Positions 46,673 to 55,238 of a stretch of 64,000 nt of DNA are shown here, piece by piece. Made by a program: the position numbers and the translations under genes. The notes under the pieces were generated by a model. The model was not told the origin of the DNA. It ran no database searches and worked only from the letters and a program-made list of their open reading frames with translations. Numbering within the stretch: the first letter of the stretch is position 1; every line of letters begins with the position of its first letter. The DNA comes from Pseudarthrobacter sp. NIBRBAC000502772 (GTDB lineage Bacteria; Actinomycetota; Actinomycetes; Actinomycetales; Micrococcaceae): assembly GCF_006517235.1 (NCBI RefSeq), contig NZ_CP041188.1, forward strand, positions 3,162,001-3,226,000, in the 5' to 3' direction.

Positions 46673-47650
46673 TCAGACGTGCTGTCCGAACCAGGCGAGG
46701 GTGTCGTTCCAGGCAGCCGTGGCTTGGGTTTCGTTGTAGCGCTCGCCGGTGTCGTTGTGGAAGGCATGGTCGACGCCGGGGTAGACGGTGATCTGGTGGC
46801 GGACCCCGGCAGCCACCAAGGCGTCACGAAGGGCGGGCATCGCGCCGGTGATCCGCTGGTCGCGTTCGGCATACACACCGAACGCCGCAGCCTTGATGGC
46901 CGGCACCTTGTTCAGGTCCGGCGCCGGCCCATAGAACGCGGCGGTGGCCTTCAGTCCGGCCAGCTCGGTTACCGCCTGCCACGTGATGCCGCCGCCGAAA
47001 CAATACCCGTTCATGGCGATGCGTCCGGAGTCCACGAAGTCCTGGGCCTGAAGGTAGTCAAAGGCGGCGGCGAAGTCAGCAACATGGCGCTGTGCCCCGG
47101 CTCGGGTCAGTGCACCCGACACGGCGTCAGAGTCAAGGCCGGCTGTGCCGCCTTCCCTGCTGAGCAGGTCAAGGGCCAGCGCCGCGTACCCGGCTTTGGC
47201 AAAGCGGCGGGCAACGTCCTGGATGTGCGGGGTCAGGCCGCGGTTTTCGTGGCAGACCAGCACCGCAGGGCCGGCTGCACCGGATTCGGGCCGGGCGAGG
47301 TACCCACTGATCTCGGTTCCGTCGGCCGGGAACCGCACGGTCGCCGTCGTCAGCCCTCCGGCGCCCTCCGGGACGGAGAGCGGGCTCTTGGCCCCCGGCA
47401 CAGCACCGGCAGAAGCAGTGCCGGGGCCCGCCGTCGACGATGACGGCGTGGGTGTGGGCATGGGGTCGGTGCTGCGTGGGACTTCCTCGGGTGTGCATCC
47501 GACGAGCAGCATCGCGCCCGATGCCGCCGCCATGCTTCCCATGATGAATGCGACCCGGCGGGTAAACGTGCGGTGCGTCATTGCGCCGGCGCGGTAGTCG
47601 TCGAAGAATTCCTCGATCAGATACCTTTCAAACTTTCCAAGCTGGAGCAT
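46673..47650 (-). CDS. Dienelactone hydrolase-family exported protein
   Basis: 325 aa. The N-terminus (MLQLGKFERYLIEEFFDDYR) is followed by a twin-arginine-like RTFTRRVAF, a hydrophobic stretch and the lipobox LLVGCTP, so it may be a Tat-exported lipoprotein. After a Thr/Pro/Ser linker comes the alpha/beta-hydrolase domain: ISGYLARPESGAAGPAVLVC, AMNGYCFGGGITWQ (Cys nucleophile as in dienelactone hydrolase), and YPGVDHAFHNDTGERYN (His). ATG 47650 has GAGGAGG in front; longer frames run into rnz. The natural substrate is unknown. Confidence 0.87.
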   Translation of the reverse strand: MLQLGKFERYLIEEFFDDYRAGAMTHRTFTRRVAFIMGSMAAASGAMLLVGCTPEEVPRSTDPMPTPTPSSSTAGPGTASAGAVPGAKSPLSVPEGAGGLTTATVRFPADGTEISGYLARPESGAAGPAVLVCHENRGLTPHIQDVARRFAKAGYAALALDLLSREGGTAGLDSDAVSGALTRAGAQRHVADFAAAFDYLQAQDFVDSGRIAMNGYCFGGGITWQAVTELAGLKATAAFYGPAPDLNKVPAIKAAAFGVYAERDQRITGAMPALRDALVAAGVRHQITVYPGVDHAFHNDTGERYNETQATAAWNDTLAWFGQHV

Positions 47651-47724
47651 GATTGGCCTCCTCGAGTGAGGCTCATATCCTTCTCCGAAGCCGGCCTTCG
47701 TGCAAGGGTCAGCGAGTTCCGGCC

Positions 47725-48621
47725 TCACCGGGGGCTACCGCGCCGATTGGGGAAGGCGATCCGGTCCAGGTCATTGGCTGCCATAACCGTCGAGCTGCCA
47801 GCCCGGACCCGGGCCTGCTCCTCGAGCGCAGTAACGTCGTCGCCGTACCGCGAGGAGAAGTGCGTAAGGACCAGCGTGCCGACGGCGGCGCTGGCCGCCA
47901 ACTCCCCCGCCTGCCCGGCGGTCAGGTGACGGTACTGCTTGGCGAGCTCGCCGTCGTCGGTACTGAACGTTGACTCTGCCACCAGCAGATCCACGCCGTC
48001 TGCGAGTTCCTCGGCACCCGCACAGGGCGCCGTGTCCATCACGAACGCGAAGCTCTGGCCCGGCCGGGGAACGCTCACATCGTCCAGGCGGACACCGTCC
48101 AGAACTCCGTCACGCTGCAGGCGCCCCACGTCCGAGCCAGAGATCCCGGCCGCGGCGAGCTTGTCCGGCACGAGACTGCGGCCATCAGGTTCCTGCAGCC
48201 GGTAGCCGTACGTTTCGATGCGGTGCTTCAGCGGCTGTACCTCCAGGCCGGGCGCGACGGCCCCGGCGCCACCGTGCGGGCAGAGCCTCAGGTCAAGTCC
48301 GGGGGTGCTGACGGACACCAGCGCGCGGACAACTTCCTCTCCCGACGCCGGGTAGTGCAGGTGGACTGGATGGGTCACGCCGTCCAAAGCCATCCGGGAA
48401 AGCACGCCCGGCAACCCGAAGCAATGGTCGCCGTGCACATGGGTGAGGCAGATGCGCGTGATCTGAGTGGCCGGGATCCCGGCGTGGAGCATCTGGCGTT
48501 GCGTTCCTTCGCCGGGATCAAAAAGCAGGCCCTCGCCATCCCACCGCAGCAGGTAGCCGTTATGGTTGCGGGTCCGGGTGGGGACCTGGGAGGCAGTGCC
48601 GAGGACGACAAACTCACGCAT
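47725..48621 (-). CDS. rnz: Ribonuclease Z
   Basis: Endonuclease that removes 3' trailers from tRNA precursors. 298 aa metallo-beta-lactamase fold: H-x-H-x-D-H in LTHVHGDHCFGLPGVLSR, product-release Asp in LLVAESTFS, and the C-terminal LVLTHFSSRYGDDV with the final His. DPGEGTQRQMLHAGI is also a family hallmark. ATG 48621 (MREFVVLG) is chosen; upstream codons are not conserved. It lies upstream of the dienelactone hydrolase gene on the same strand (74-bp gap). Confidence 0.92.
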   Translation of the reverse strand: MREFVVLGTASQVPTRTRNHNGYLLRWDGEGLLFDPGEGTQRQMLHAGIPATQITRICLTHVHGDHCFGLPGVLSRMALDGVTHPVHLHYPASGEEVVRALVSVSTPGLDLRLCPHGGAGAVAPGLEVQPLKHRIETYGYRLQEPDGRSLVPDKLAAAGISGSDVGRLQRDGVLDGVRLDDVSVPRPGQSFAFVMDTAPCAGAEELADGVDLLVAESTFSTDDGELAKQYRHLTAGQAGELAASAAVGTLVLTHFSSRYGDDVTALEEQARVRAGSSTVMAANDLDRIAFPNRRGSPR

Positions 48622-48751
48622 GGAACTGAGTGTCCCACTGCGGGTTGCCTGCATCCAGCCGCCCCTACTCCAAGCCGTCCCGGACTGCTACATCGGCACG
48701 GCCAAGGCGACTGACAGCTGGGTTCAGCCTGTCGCCACGGAAGGACGCACC

Positions 48752-49274
48752 ATGCTCCCTGACACTTCTCGGCCCGTCATCCAGGCAACGCTGCCTGTGG
48801 TCGGTGAACATATTGAAGAGATTGCCAAACGGTTCTACAAACACATCTTCGACGCCAGGCCGGACCTGCTCGATGGCCTGTTCAACCGGGGAAAACAGGC
48901 TGACGGGCGCCAGCAACAGGCGCTGGCCGGATCAATCGCCGCTCTCGCCACCTACCTAGTGGAAAAACCGGATCAGCTGCCCGATCATCTGGTGTCCAGA
49001 GTTGCCCACAAGCACGTCCGTCGTCACTTTCGTTGTGGAACGGACCGACGAACGGGACGTGAAGCCGTCCCTGCCCGGGCAGTACGTGACTCTCAAGATG
49101 GCCATGAAGGACGGCGTACACCAGCCACGGCAGTACAGCGTGACGCGGGCCGATGACGGGCAGCACCGGCACTTGCAGGCAGTGAGGAGTGACCTCATCG
49201 CCAAAGGGGTTCCGGCCAAAGACATCCAGTACGAAGTGTTTGGCCCGGACCTCTGGCTCGCCGATCTCCAGTAA
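48752..49274 (+). pseudogene. hmp: Flavohemoprotein (Hmp) remnant with internal deletions
   Basis: A normal flavohemoprotein has about 390-400 residues; here about 174 codons survive in three pieces. Piece 1 is the start of the globin domain (VIQATLPVVGEHIEEIAKRF, LLDGLFNRGKQADGRQQQAL up to VSRVAHKHV). After base 49015 the reading shifts by one frame into the FAD-binding domain (VTFVVERTDE, LPGQYVTLKMAMKDGVHQPR, QYSVTRADDG). This then jumps in frame to the C-terminal end of the NAD domain (LQAVRSDLIAKGVPAKDIQYE, FGPDLWLADLQ). The second half of the globin domain and most of the NAD domain are missing, so neither nitric oxide dioxygenase nor reductase activity is possible. Confidence 0.85.
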
Positions 49275-49290
49275 GTTGTATCCGCGCCAT

Positions 49291-51165
49291 CTAGAACTGC
49301 TCCGCCGGGATGGAAAACCCGAGGTCCAGGAGTCCGCGGCCTGCCTGTTCCAGGATCGGATCCATGGTCAGGGAGGCGTGGTTGAGCAGTACATTGACAT
49401 CGCGTTGGATCCGCTGGAGTGGGTGCGTCAGCCGGTGAACACTCCCTCCGGAGCCCGTCAGGATGAGGCGGACAGCCTCGGCGGATGCCCCGCCACTGAG
49501 ACCGAGGGAAAGCCGGTACTGTGCCCGCTCCCCATCCGTGAAAGCGACCGGCCGCCGGCCGTAGGAAGCGGCCACCAGCCGGACAGCTTCCTGCCAGTGC
49601 AGCCGCGCAGTCGCCACCTGCCCGAAGGCCTGCGAGAACCGGGCCTGCGCGAGCGGCGAATCCACCTGCCGCGCCTGCGTTGTCTGCTTGACCTTGCGCA
49701 CCATCATCAGGTCCCGGAACACCTCGATGGCGTGCTCAGCGGCCCCCAAAGCAGCTGCCGGGGCAACCATGTTCAGGAACGTGGCCATGGGGATGTGGAT
49801 GTTCGGATCCGGATGGATGCGGCTGCCGGGGTTGTCCGCGGCGGCCAGGAGGTTCCACTCCAGAGCGCGGTGCGCGGGGACAAAGAGATTCTCCGTCCGG
49901 AGATCGTTGCTTCCTGTCCCCCGCAGGCCGGCCGTGTGCCAGACGTCCAGGAGGTCAAGATCGGACACCGGGACCAGGCACTGTAGGCGGATCTCGCCGT
50001 GCTGCACAGCCAGGAGCGCCCACTCAGAATGCATGACACCGGAGGCGAAGCTCCAGCGGCCCGAGATAATGAACCCGCCGGGAGCCCTCTCTGCTTTACC
50101 TGGAGGGGCGCCGGTGGCGGCAGCCAATGGGGCCGGCCCGTTGGCGAAGACTTCGTCCTGGGCTTCCCGTGGCCAGCGGGCCAGCATCCAGACATGTTCC
50201 ACCAGGTGCCCGACGCTCCAGGCCGTGGAGACACATCCCCGGGCAAGGCGCCGAACCACCTCCACGTAGGTTTCCAGCCCCATGCCGAAGCCGCCCACGG
50301 CCTTAGGCGCGAGCATCTGAAATACGCCCGCCGCCTTCAGTTCAGCCATGGTGGCGTCCGGAATACGGCGGATCTCCTCGGTTTCAGATGCGCGTTCCCG
50401 CAGCCGGGGAACGAGGGCATCCACCCGGGCTAGCAGCTCATCGTGCGTCGGAACGGCCACAGCCGCCGCGGTCGGCATCACGGCCGGGAGCACCTCTTCG
50501 GGAAGCTCAATGGTGTGCGCTGTATGGCTGCGCTTCGCGGCCAGGTAGCGGTGGTTCGCCTCCGAGAGGTGCACGCCGGTGGGGACCTGCTCCGAGACGT
50601 CAACGCCGAGGGCCGTCAGCTGCCCTACTTTGTCCGGGTTGTTGGTGAGGAGGCGGATCCGGCCGGCGCCAAGCGCTCCGAGCATCTGGGCGGCGGCGCT
50701 GTAGTCCCGCTCGTCCTCGCCGCGCCCCAGGGCAACGTTGGCTTCGTAGGTATCCAAGCCGGTGTCCTGCAGGGCATAGGCGTCGAGCTTGGAGTACAGG
50801 CCGATGCCGCGCCCTTCCTGCCGGAGGTACAGCAGGAAGCCCCCGACGGCGGCAATCTCCTCGACTGCCTCGCGCAGCTGGGGTCCGCAGTCGCAGCGCT
50901 CGCTGCCGAACACGTCGCCGGTGAGGCACTCGCTGTGCAGTCGGACCAGCGGGGCCGCACCTTCCGGGCCCTGGTCCAGGAGCGTCTGCTCCCATTCGCC
51001 GAGCGCGAGCAGCAGGTGCTCCTTACCGTCGGCCAGCCCATGGAAAGTCATGATCTCGGCTGTGGCCGCGAAGCCATCAGGGAAGCGCAGCGGGACGGTG
51101 ACCTGGCTGCGGACGGCGGCCGGTTGTTCGAATGGCCGCGCGACGGTCTCGGACATGACGGTCAT
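49291..51165 (-). CDS. GTP cyclohydrolase II fused to a flavin-dependent monooxygenase
   Basis: 624 aa in one uninterrupted frame. Residues 20-215 are a complete RibA domain: zinc cysteines C80, C91, C93 (LHSECLTGDVFGSERCDCGP), catalytic RQEGRGIGL (115-123) and TNNPDK (174-179). After an Ala/Pro/Val linker (about 216-240), residues 240-624 form an acyl-CoA-dehydrogenase-like flavin monooxygenase of the HsaA/NcnH/DszC group: FQMLAPKAVGGFGMGLETY, CVSTAWSVGHLVEHVWMLAR, GGFIISGRWSFASGVMHSEW, GTGSNDLRTENLFVPAH, then a helical C-terminus. RibA starts the flavin pathway; the partner domain uses reduced flavin. No separate flavin reductase is adjacent. Divergent from a MarR regulator with operators between. 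The gene's 3' end abuts the hmp remnant. Confidence 0.9.
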   Translation of the reverse strand: MTVMSETVARPFEQPAAVRSQVTVPLRFPDGFAATAEIMTFHGLADGKEHLLLALGEWEQTLLDQGPEGAAPLVRLHSECLTGDVFGSERCDCGPQLREAVEEIAAVGGFLLYLRQEGRGIGLYSKLDAYALQDTGLDTYEANVALGRGEDERDYSAAAQMLGALGAGRIRLLTNNPDKVGQLTALGVDVSEQVPTGVHLSEANHRYLAAKRSHTAHTIELPEEVLPAVMPTAAAVAVPTHDELLARVDALVPRLRERASETEEIRRIPDATMAELKAAGVFQMLAPKAVGGFGMGLETYVEVVRRLARGCVSTAWSVGHLVEHVWMLARWPREAQDEVFANGPAPLAAATGAPPGKAERAPGGFIISGRWSFASGVMHSEWALLAVQHGEIRLQCLVPVSDLDLLDVWHTAGLRGTGSNDLRTENLFVPAHRALEWNLLAAADNPGSRIHPDPNIHIPMATFLNMVAPAAALGAAEHAIEVFRDLMMVRKVKQTTQARQVDSPLAQARFSQAFGQVATARLHWQEAVRLVAASYGRRPVAFTDGERAQYRLSLGLSGGASAEAVRLILTGSGGSVHRLTHPLQRIQRDVNVLLNHASLTMDPILEQAGRGLLDLGFSIPAEQF

Positions 51166-51191
51166 CTGGGCTCCTCAGGAAGTCTGAAAGT

Positions 51192-51207
51192 ACTTGAATG
51201 TTGAAGT
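51192..51207. promoter_or_regulatory. MarR operator 1, upstream of the RibA-monooxygenase fusion
   Basis: ACTTGA-ATGT-TGAAGT, an inverted repeat with one mismatch and a 4-bp spacer, 27 bp upstream of the fusion-gene start. The flanks extend it as TACTTGA...TGAAGTAAA, matching the second site at 51258-51273. Confidence 0.6.
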
Positions 51208-51257
51208 AAACAGTACTGGTCATTAGTTCACGACGCAAGTGATTTCCCGGACATAAA

Positions 51258-51273
51258 ACTTCACTCATGAAGT
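51258..51273. promoter_or_regulatory. MarR operator 2, upstream of the MarR gene
   Basis: ACTTCA-CTCA-TGAAGT, a perfect 6-bp inverted repeat with a 4-bp spacer, 21 bp upstream of the marR ATG. Same architecture and the same 3' continuation (TGAAGTAAA) as the site at 51192-51207; autoregulation is expected. Confidence 0.62.
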
Positions 51274-51293
51274 AAATGCCTTAGGCTTGCCCT

Positions 51294-51791
51294 ATGGAAA
51301 ATTCCGTCGAACCCCGCTGGCTGAGCAGCGATGAACGTGAGGTGTGGCTGACCCTCGTGGGCATCATGATGAAGCTCCCCGCCGCCCTGGACTCCCAGCT
51401 GCAGCAGGACGCCGGGATAAGCCACTTTGAGTACATGGTCCTTGCCGGCCTGTCTGAAGCTCCGAAACGAACCCGCCGGATGAGTGACCTGGCGGGCTTC
51501 ACCGAGTCCGGACTCCCCCGCCTGTCCCAGGTTGTCAGCCGGCTTGAAAAGCGGGGCTGGGTTCACCGCTCCACGGATCCTTCCGACGGACGCATCACCC
51601 TGGCCACACTCACCGACGAGGGCTGGGCGAAGATCACCCAAACCGCTCCGGGACACGTGGAAGCAGTCCGAGCGCTCGTGTTCGATCCCCTCACGAAGGC
51701 GCAGTCGCGTCAGCTGGGGAGCATCGGCAAGCGCATCATGGGCGCCATCGACCCAGAGGACCGCTGCCTGCGTGAAAGCGCCCCGCTCTAG
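51294..51791 (+). CDS. MarR-family transcriptional regulator
   Basis: 165 aa winged-helix regulator. The HTH lies in RRMSDLAGFTESGLPRLSQVV, followed by the wing SRLEKRGWVHRSTDPSDGRIT; the N-terminal dimer helices contain VGIMMKLPAALDSQLQQDAG. The ligand is unknown, but the divergent position and two matching inverted repeats point to control of the RibA-monooxygenase gene and of itself. The stop overlaps that of the convergent GAF gene in the shared sequence CTAG. Confidence 0.9.
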   Translation: MENSVEPRWLSSDEREVWLTLVGIMMKLPAALDSQLQQDAGISHFEYMVLAGLSEAPKRTRRMSDLAGFTESGLPRLSQVVSRLEKRGWVHRSTDPSDGRITLATLTDEGWAKITQTAPGHVEAVRALVFDPLTKAQSRQLGSIGKRIMGAIDPEDRCLRESAPL

Positions 51792-52429
51792 GATGAGCAG
51801 GGCGCGTAGCTGCACCGTTCCTGGCCGATGGTGACACCCAGCGCGAGATCTGTCGGCGTCCGCGAAGCCATGGCCGCCCTAAGGTTCTCCTCAGTCTCCT
51901 GCAGTGACACGATCCGGAGGACCAGGCGCAGTCCCTTCGACGCCTCGGCAGCCAAGGCATGGGCTGCTGCCATGGCGTCCCGGCCGAACCCGTGCGGCCT
52001 GGAGCTGTAGAAGATCATTCCTGCGCTGGCCTGGCCCTCCAAATGCAGCCGCAACGCCAGGAGCGACAGCACCTTCTCGCGCCGGGCGGCTTCGACGAAG
52101 CTGGGCCATCGCTCCTCGGATCTCAGGTCCGTGACCGAGACGATTCCTACCTCCAGCGAGGCAATCACTTCCGGCCCTTCACGGTCTCTGATCTGCTCGT
52201 CCTCGAGGCTTCGGCTGCGTTCGTCCGAGCCGCCCATCACAGGGGCACCTGAGGGCCGGAGTACTGTGATTCCGCAGGACACGTCCCCGGAAAACCACGC
52301 AAGCTCGTCCGCGCAGAACACCGACAGGTTCTCAAGAAACCCGGAGAGGTCCGCGGAATTCAACACAAGGTCCTGGATGTGCCGCGTGATCTCGGCCGTT
52401 TCATAGTTGAGGGGGGCTCGCGCAGCCAT
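51788..52429 (-). CDS. GAF-domain protein with truncated ANTAR domain
   Basis: 213 aa. Residues about 10-150 are a GAF sensor domain (DLSGFLENLSVFCADEL, VEAARREKVLSLLALRLHLE, ASAGMIFYSSRPHGFGRDAM). The end, RAAMASRTPTDLALGVTIGQ then ERCSYAPCSS, is the first part of an ANTAR RNA-binding domain, but it stops after about 30 of the usual 55-60 residues, where the marR gene begins on the other strand. So the antiterminator helix bundle is incomplete. ATG 52429 has GGAGGTG. Either a natural short form or a gene cut by rearrangement. Confidence 0.8.
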   Translation of the reverse strand: MAARAPLNYETAEITRHIQDLVLNSADLSGFLENLSVFCADELAWFSGDVSCGITVLRPSGAPVMGGSDERSRSLEDEQIRDREGPEVIASLEVGIVSVTDLRSEERWPSFVEAARREKVLSLLALRLHLEGQASAGMIFYSSRPHGFGRDAMAAAHALAAEASKGLRLVLRIVSLQETEENLRAAMASRTPTDLALGVTIGQERCSYAPCSS

Positions 52430-52568
52430 TTTTGGACACCTCCGGGATGCTGGGGTGGTTCCACGCCCAGCTGGACGGGCACCGCACACTGCCTAACGGT
52501 CATCCCAGCGTACCCGTCCACCCAAACGGGAGGAATGACCGGTTGGGTGGAGTCTGTAGCCTTGAGGC

Positions 52569-53633
52569 GTGGGACATTCAGCGGTCATCATCGGCGCGGG
52601 CATCAGCGGCCTGAGTACGGCACGGGCCCTGAAACGTCACGGCTGGTCAGTGACAGTCTTGGAGCAGGCTGCGGCCCTGCCGACGTCGGGCACCATGCTG
52701 GGCATGTGGCCGGCCGCCATGAAGGCCCTCGATGTTATCGGTGTTGACGCCTCGCGCCGCACTGATGGCTGGGCGCACATTGCTGCCGGCGTAGGAACCC
52801 GGCTCTGGACGCAGGCCGGGCGGACGTTGTTGACAGCCCCCGGGGGCGCCGACCTGAACCTGGTCTCCCGGCCCGCCTTGCTCGCCGCGCTTGCCCGGGA
52901 CATCGACGTCAGCTTCAACACGCAGGTCGTCGACCCGGGCCAGATTGACGATGCAGCGCTGGTGGTCGGTGCAGATGGCACGTTCAGCCGCACCCGGCAG
53001 CGGATGTTCGGTGACCGGTTCTGCGCCCGTTCCCTTGGAGCCGTCGCCTGGCGGGGCACCGTCAGGGGCGCCGTGGCCGAATACGGCGAGGCTTGGGCCC
53101 CCGGGGCACTGTTCGGCATCACGCCGGCAGGTCCTGATGCGACGAACTGGTATGCATGCATCCGCGCCGATCGGACGTTTGACGGACCACACCTGCCGCA
53201 CATAATGAACCATTTCGGCACTTGGCACCGCGGGGTGCGGGACCTGATCGGCAGGATCGAAGAGAATGCAGTCCTGCATCACGGACTCTTCGAGGCGCCG
53301 AGGTTGCATTCGTTCGTCACCGGGAACACTGCGCTGGTGGGCGACGCCGCCCACGCAATGGCGCCCTTCCTTGGACGCGGGGCCTGCGAGGCCATCGTTG
53401 ATGGGGCCACGCTGGGGCGGGCCGTGGCAGAGGCCTCCTCTGTCGAGGCGGGTCTTGCCGCGTTCAATAAGGAACGCCGGGCGCGGACTCAGCGGCTGGT
53501 GCTCGCCTCACGCCTGATGGGCCAATTCGCCATGATGGATACCGGCTCAGGAATCCGCAACGCCGCGGTCGGTACCATCGGGCGGCTGGTCAAGCCCAGG
53601 CCACGGCGGGATCCCAAGCTCCCTCGCCACTAA
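52569..53633 (+). CDS. FAD-dependent monooxygenase
   Basis: 354 aa aromatic hydroxylase-like flavoprotein (group A). N-terminal dinucleotide-binding VIIGAGISGLSTARALKRHG, NAD(P)H/FAD motif DDAALVVGADGTFSRTRQRM and the FAD-contacting GDAAHAMAPFLGRGACEAIVDG are all intact. The substrate is unknown. GTG 52569 has no obvious strong ribosome site, but the first residues AVIIGAG fix the reading. About 140 bp separate it from the GAF gene start; the SPFH remnant follows. Confidence 0.88.
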   Translation: MGHSAVIIGAGISGLSTARALKRHGWSVTVLEQAAALPTSGTMLGMWPAAMKALDVIGVDASRRTDGWAHIAAGVGTRLWTQAGRTLLTAPGGADLNLVSRPALLAALARDIDVSFNTQVVDPGQIDDAALVVGADGTFSRTRQRMFGDRFCARSLGAVAWRGTVRGAVAEYGEAWAPGALFGITPAGPDATNWYACIRADRTFDGPHLPHIMNHFGTWHRGVRDLIGRIEENAVLHHGLFEAPRLHSFVTGNTALVGDAAHAMAPFLGRGACEAIVDGATLGRAVAEASSVEAGLAAFNKERRARTQRLVLASRLMGQFAMMDTGSGIRNAAVGTIGRLVKPRPRRDPKLPRH

Positions 53634-53655
53634 GAGTCGTCAGTCACGCGGGCGC

Positions 53656-54204
53656 ATGAGCGGCGGATTCAGCACGGCATGCGTGGGCCGACCTGCTGTC
53701 GGGCGGGCTGTTTCGGCGGGCCTGAAGAGAGCCGCGGGGCGGCCGGCGTCGCCCACAGTCATCCGCCCGGTGCTCTCCAGAAAACCAGGTGTTCCCGTCG
53801 ATGACCAGGAACTGCCCACTCTCTTCCACGCCATCGACCAGATCGCCACCACCACGCTGGCCGAGGCCCTGGAGCGGGCTGTCAGCCAGCTCCGCACGGT
53901 CCTTACCGACGCGCTGCGCTCGGACGCCCGGCTCCTGTCCACAGGCATCGAGATCCTCGGCGTCCAGGTCCCGGCCGTCCGGCCGGAGTCGGACGTTGAG
54001 AGAGCCCTCCAGACGCCGGTCCGCGAACAGTTCCAGGCCGAAGCAGACCGCGCCGTCTACGAACGCCGGGCCGTCGCCGTCGAACGTGAACGGACCATTT
54101 CCGAGAACGAAATGGCAAGCCAGATCGAACTGGCCACCCGCGGCACGGCCTTGGCTGATGCAGGCCGCACAGCGGCGGGCACCACCGGCAACGCGGGGAA
54201 GTAG
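53656..54204 (+). pseudogene. SPFH/band-7 protein remnant (both ends missing)
   Basis: About 180 codons. The recognisable part is LFHAIDQIATTTLAEALERA followed by RTVLTDALRSDARLLSTGIE, VPAVRPESDVERALQTPVRE and YERRAVAVERERTISENEMA, QIELATR, the middle and coiled-coil start of actinobacterial SPFH proteins (normally over 300 aa). The membrane anchor and first half of the SPFH domain are missing, the first 45 residues look unrelated, and the protein ends soon after IELATR. The following NAD-kinase-like gene starts 8 bp later, a pairing seen with full-length SPFH genes. It could still be made as a short protein. Confidence 0.7.
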
Positions 54205-54212
54205 GATCCGGC

Positions 54213-55109
54213 ATGGCAAATCCACGCCTTGTCATCGTCCACCGACGGACCGAGCTCCAGGAACTGCTGGACCGGCACGCCACCCGGGGCCAGGCAGAGT
54301 TCTTCCTCCGCACGCGGGGACGCAACATCCTGGATGTCCAGGAGCGCCACGACAGGATCACCGTTGCCCTGGAGTCGGTCCGGGCCGCGGTTCCGGCCGA
54401 ATGGCGCCACGCCGAGGTGGAGCGTACGGACCTCAGCCGCTTCCTGCTCACCGCGGAGGACATCGTGGCCGTGGTGGGCCAGGACGGGCTGGTGGCCAAC
54501 GCGGCCAAGTACCTCAACGGTCAACCGGTCATCGGGATCGATCCGGAGCCGGGAGCGAATCCCGACGTCCTGGTCCGGCACACGCCCAACGAGGCAGCAA
54601 AGCTGCTCCACGAAGCTGCCCTGGCCGGGCCGGATCGGCTGAACAGCCAGGAGCTTGCCACCGTGACGGCACACCTCGACGACGGGCAGGAACTCTCGGC
54701 GCTCAACGAGATCTTCGTCGGGCACGCCACGCACCAGTCGGCCCGGTACCAGCTCACCACCCCTGACGGCCGGACCGAACGGCAGTCCTCGTCCGGGCTG
54801 ATCGTCTCCACCGGAACAGGCGCCACGGGCTGGTGCGCTTCCATCGCCCTCGAGCGCGGAGGACGCGCCCTGCCGGCGCCGGCAGACCCCCAGCTCGCGT
54901 GGTTCGTCCGCGAGGCCTGGCCCTCCCCCATCACCGGGGCCTTCCTGACGGAGGGGGTGCTGGAGGCGGTCGAGACACTCCGGATCACCGTGGCATCCGA
55001 CCAGCTGGTGGTGTTCGGCGACGGCATGGAATCAGACCGCCTGACCGCATCCTGGGGCCAGGAAATCACGGTGCGGTTGGGCGAAAGGCCGCTGCGGCTG
55101 GTGGTGTAA
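54213..55109 (+). CDS. NAD kinase-like protein
   Basis: 298 aa of the ATP-NAD kinase fold. The Gly-rich nucleotide loop is GQDGLVANAAKYLNGQPVIG, in place of GGDGT (Gln for the second Gly), then LNEIFVGHATHQSARYQLTT and the substrate loop STGTGATGW, equivalent to TGSTAY. The NADK fold is complete, but the altered loop leaves phosphate transfer uncertain. Eight bases after the SPFH remnant. ATG 54213 follows a weak GGAAGTAGGA. Confidence 0.76.
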   Translation: MANPRLVIVHRRTELQELLDRHATRGQAEFFLRTRGRNILDVQERHDRITVALESVRAAVPAEWRHAEVERTDLSRFLLTAEDIVAVVGQDGLVANAAKYLNGQPVIGIDPEPGANPDVLVRHTPNEAAKLLHEAALAGPDRLNSQELATVTAHLDDGQELSALNEIFVGHATHQSARYQLTTPDGRTERQSSSGLIVSTGTGATGWCASIALERGGRALPAPADPQLAWFVREAWPSPITGAFLTEGVLEAVETLRITVASDQLVVFGDGMESDRLTASWGQEITVRLGERPLRLVV

Positions 55110-55238
55110 GAATGTTGTCTGGTCAATCCGGCTCGCGTGTGTTGTGATTTTGACTAGTCGAGGCTAGCGCCGGAAATCCCCGGCTCCACCGCGGCCTCAT
55201 CGTTACGACAAGATGGCAACGCGTCAGGAGGCGAGGCG

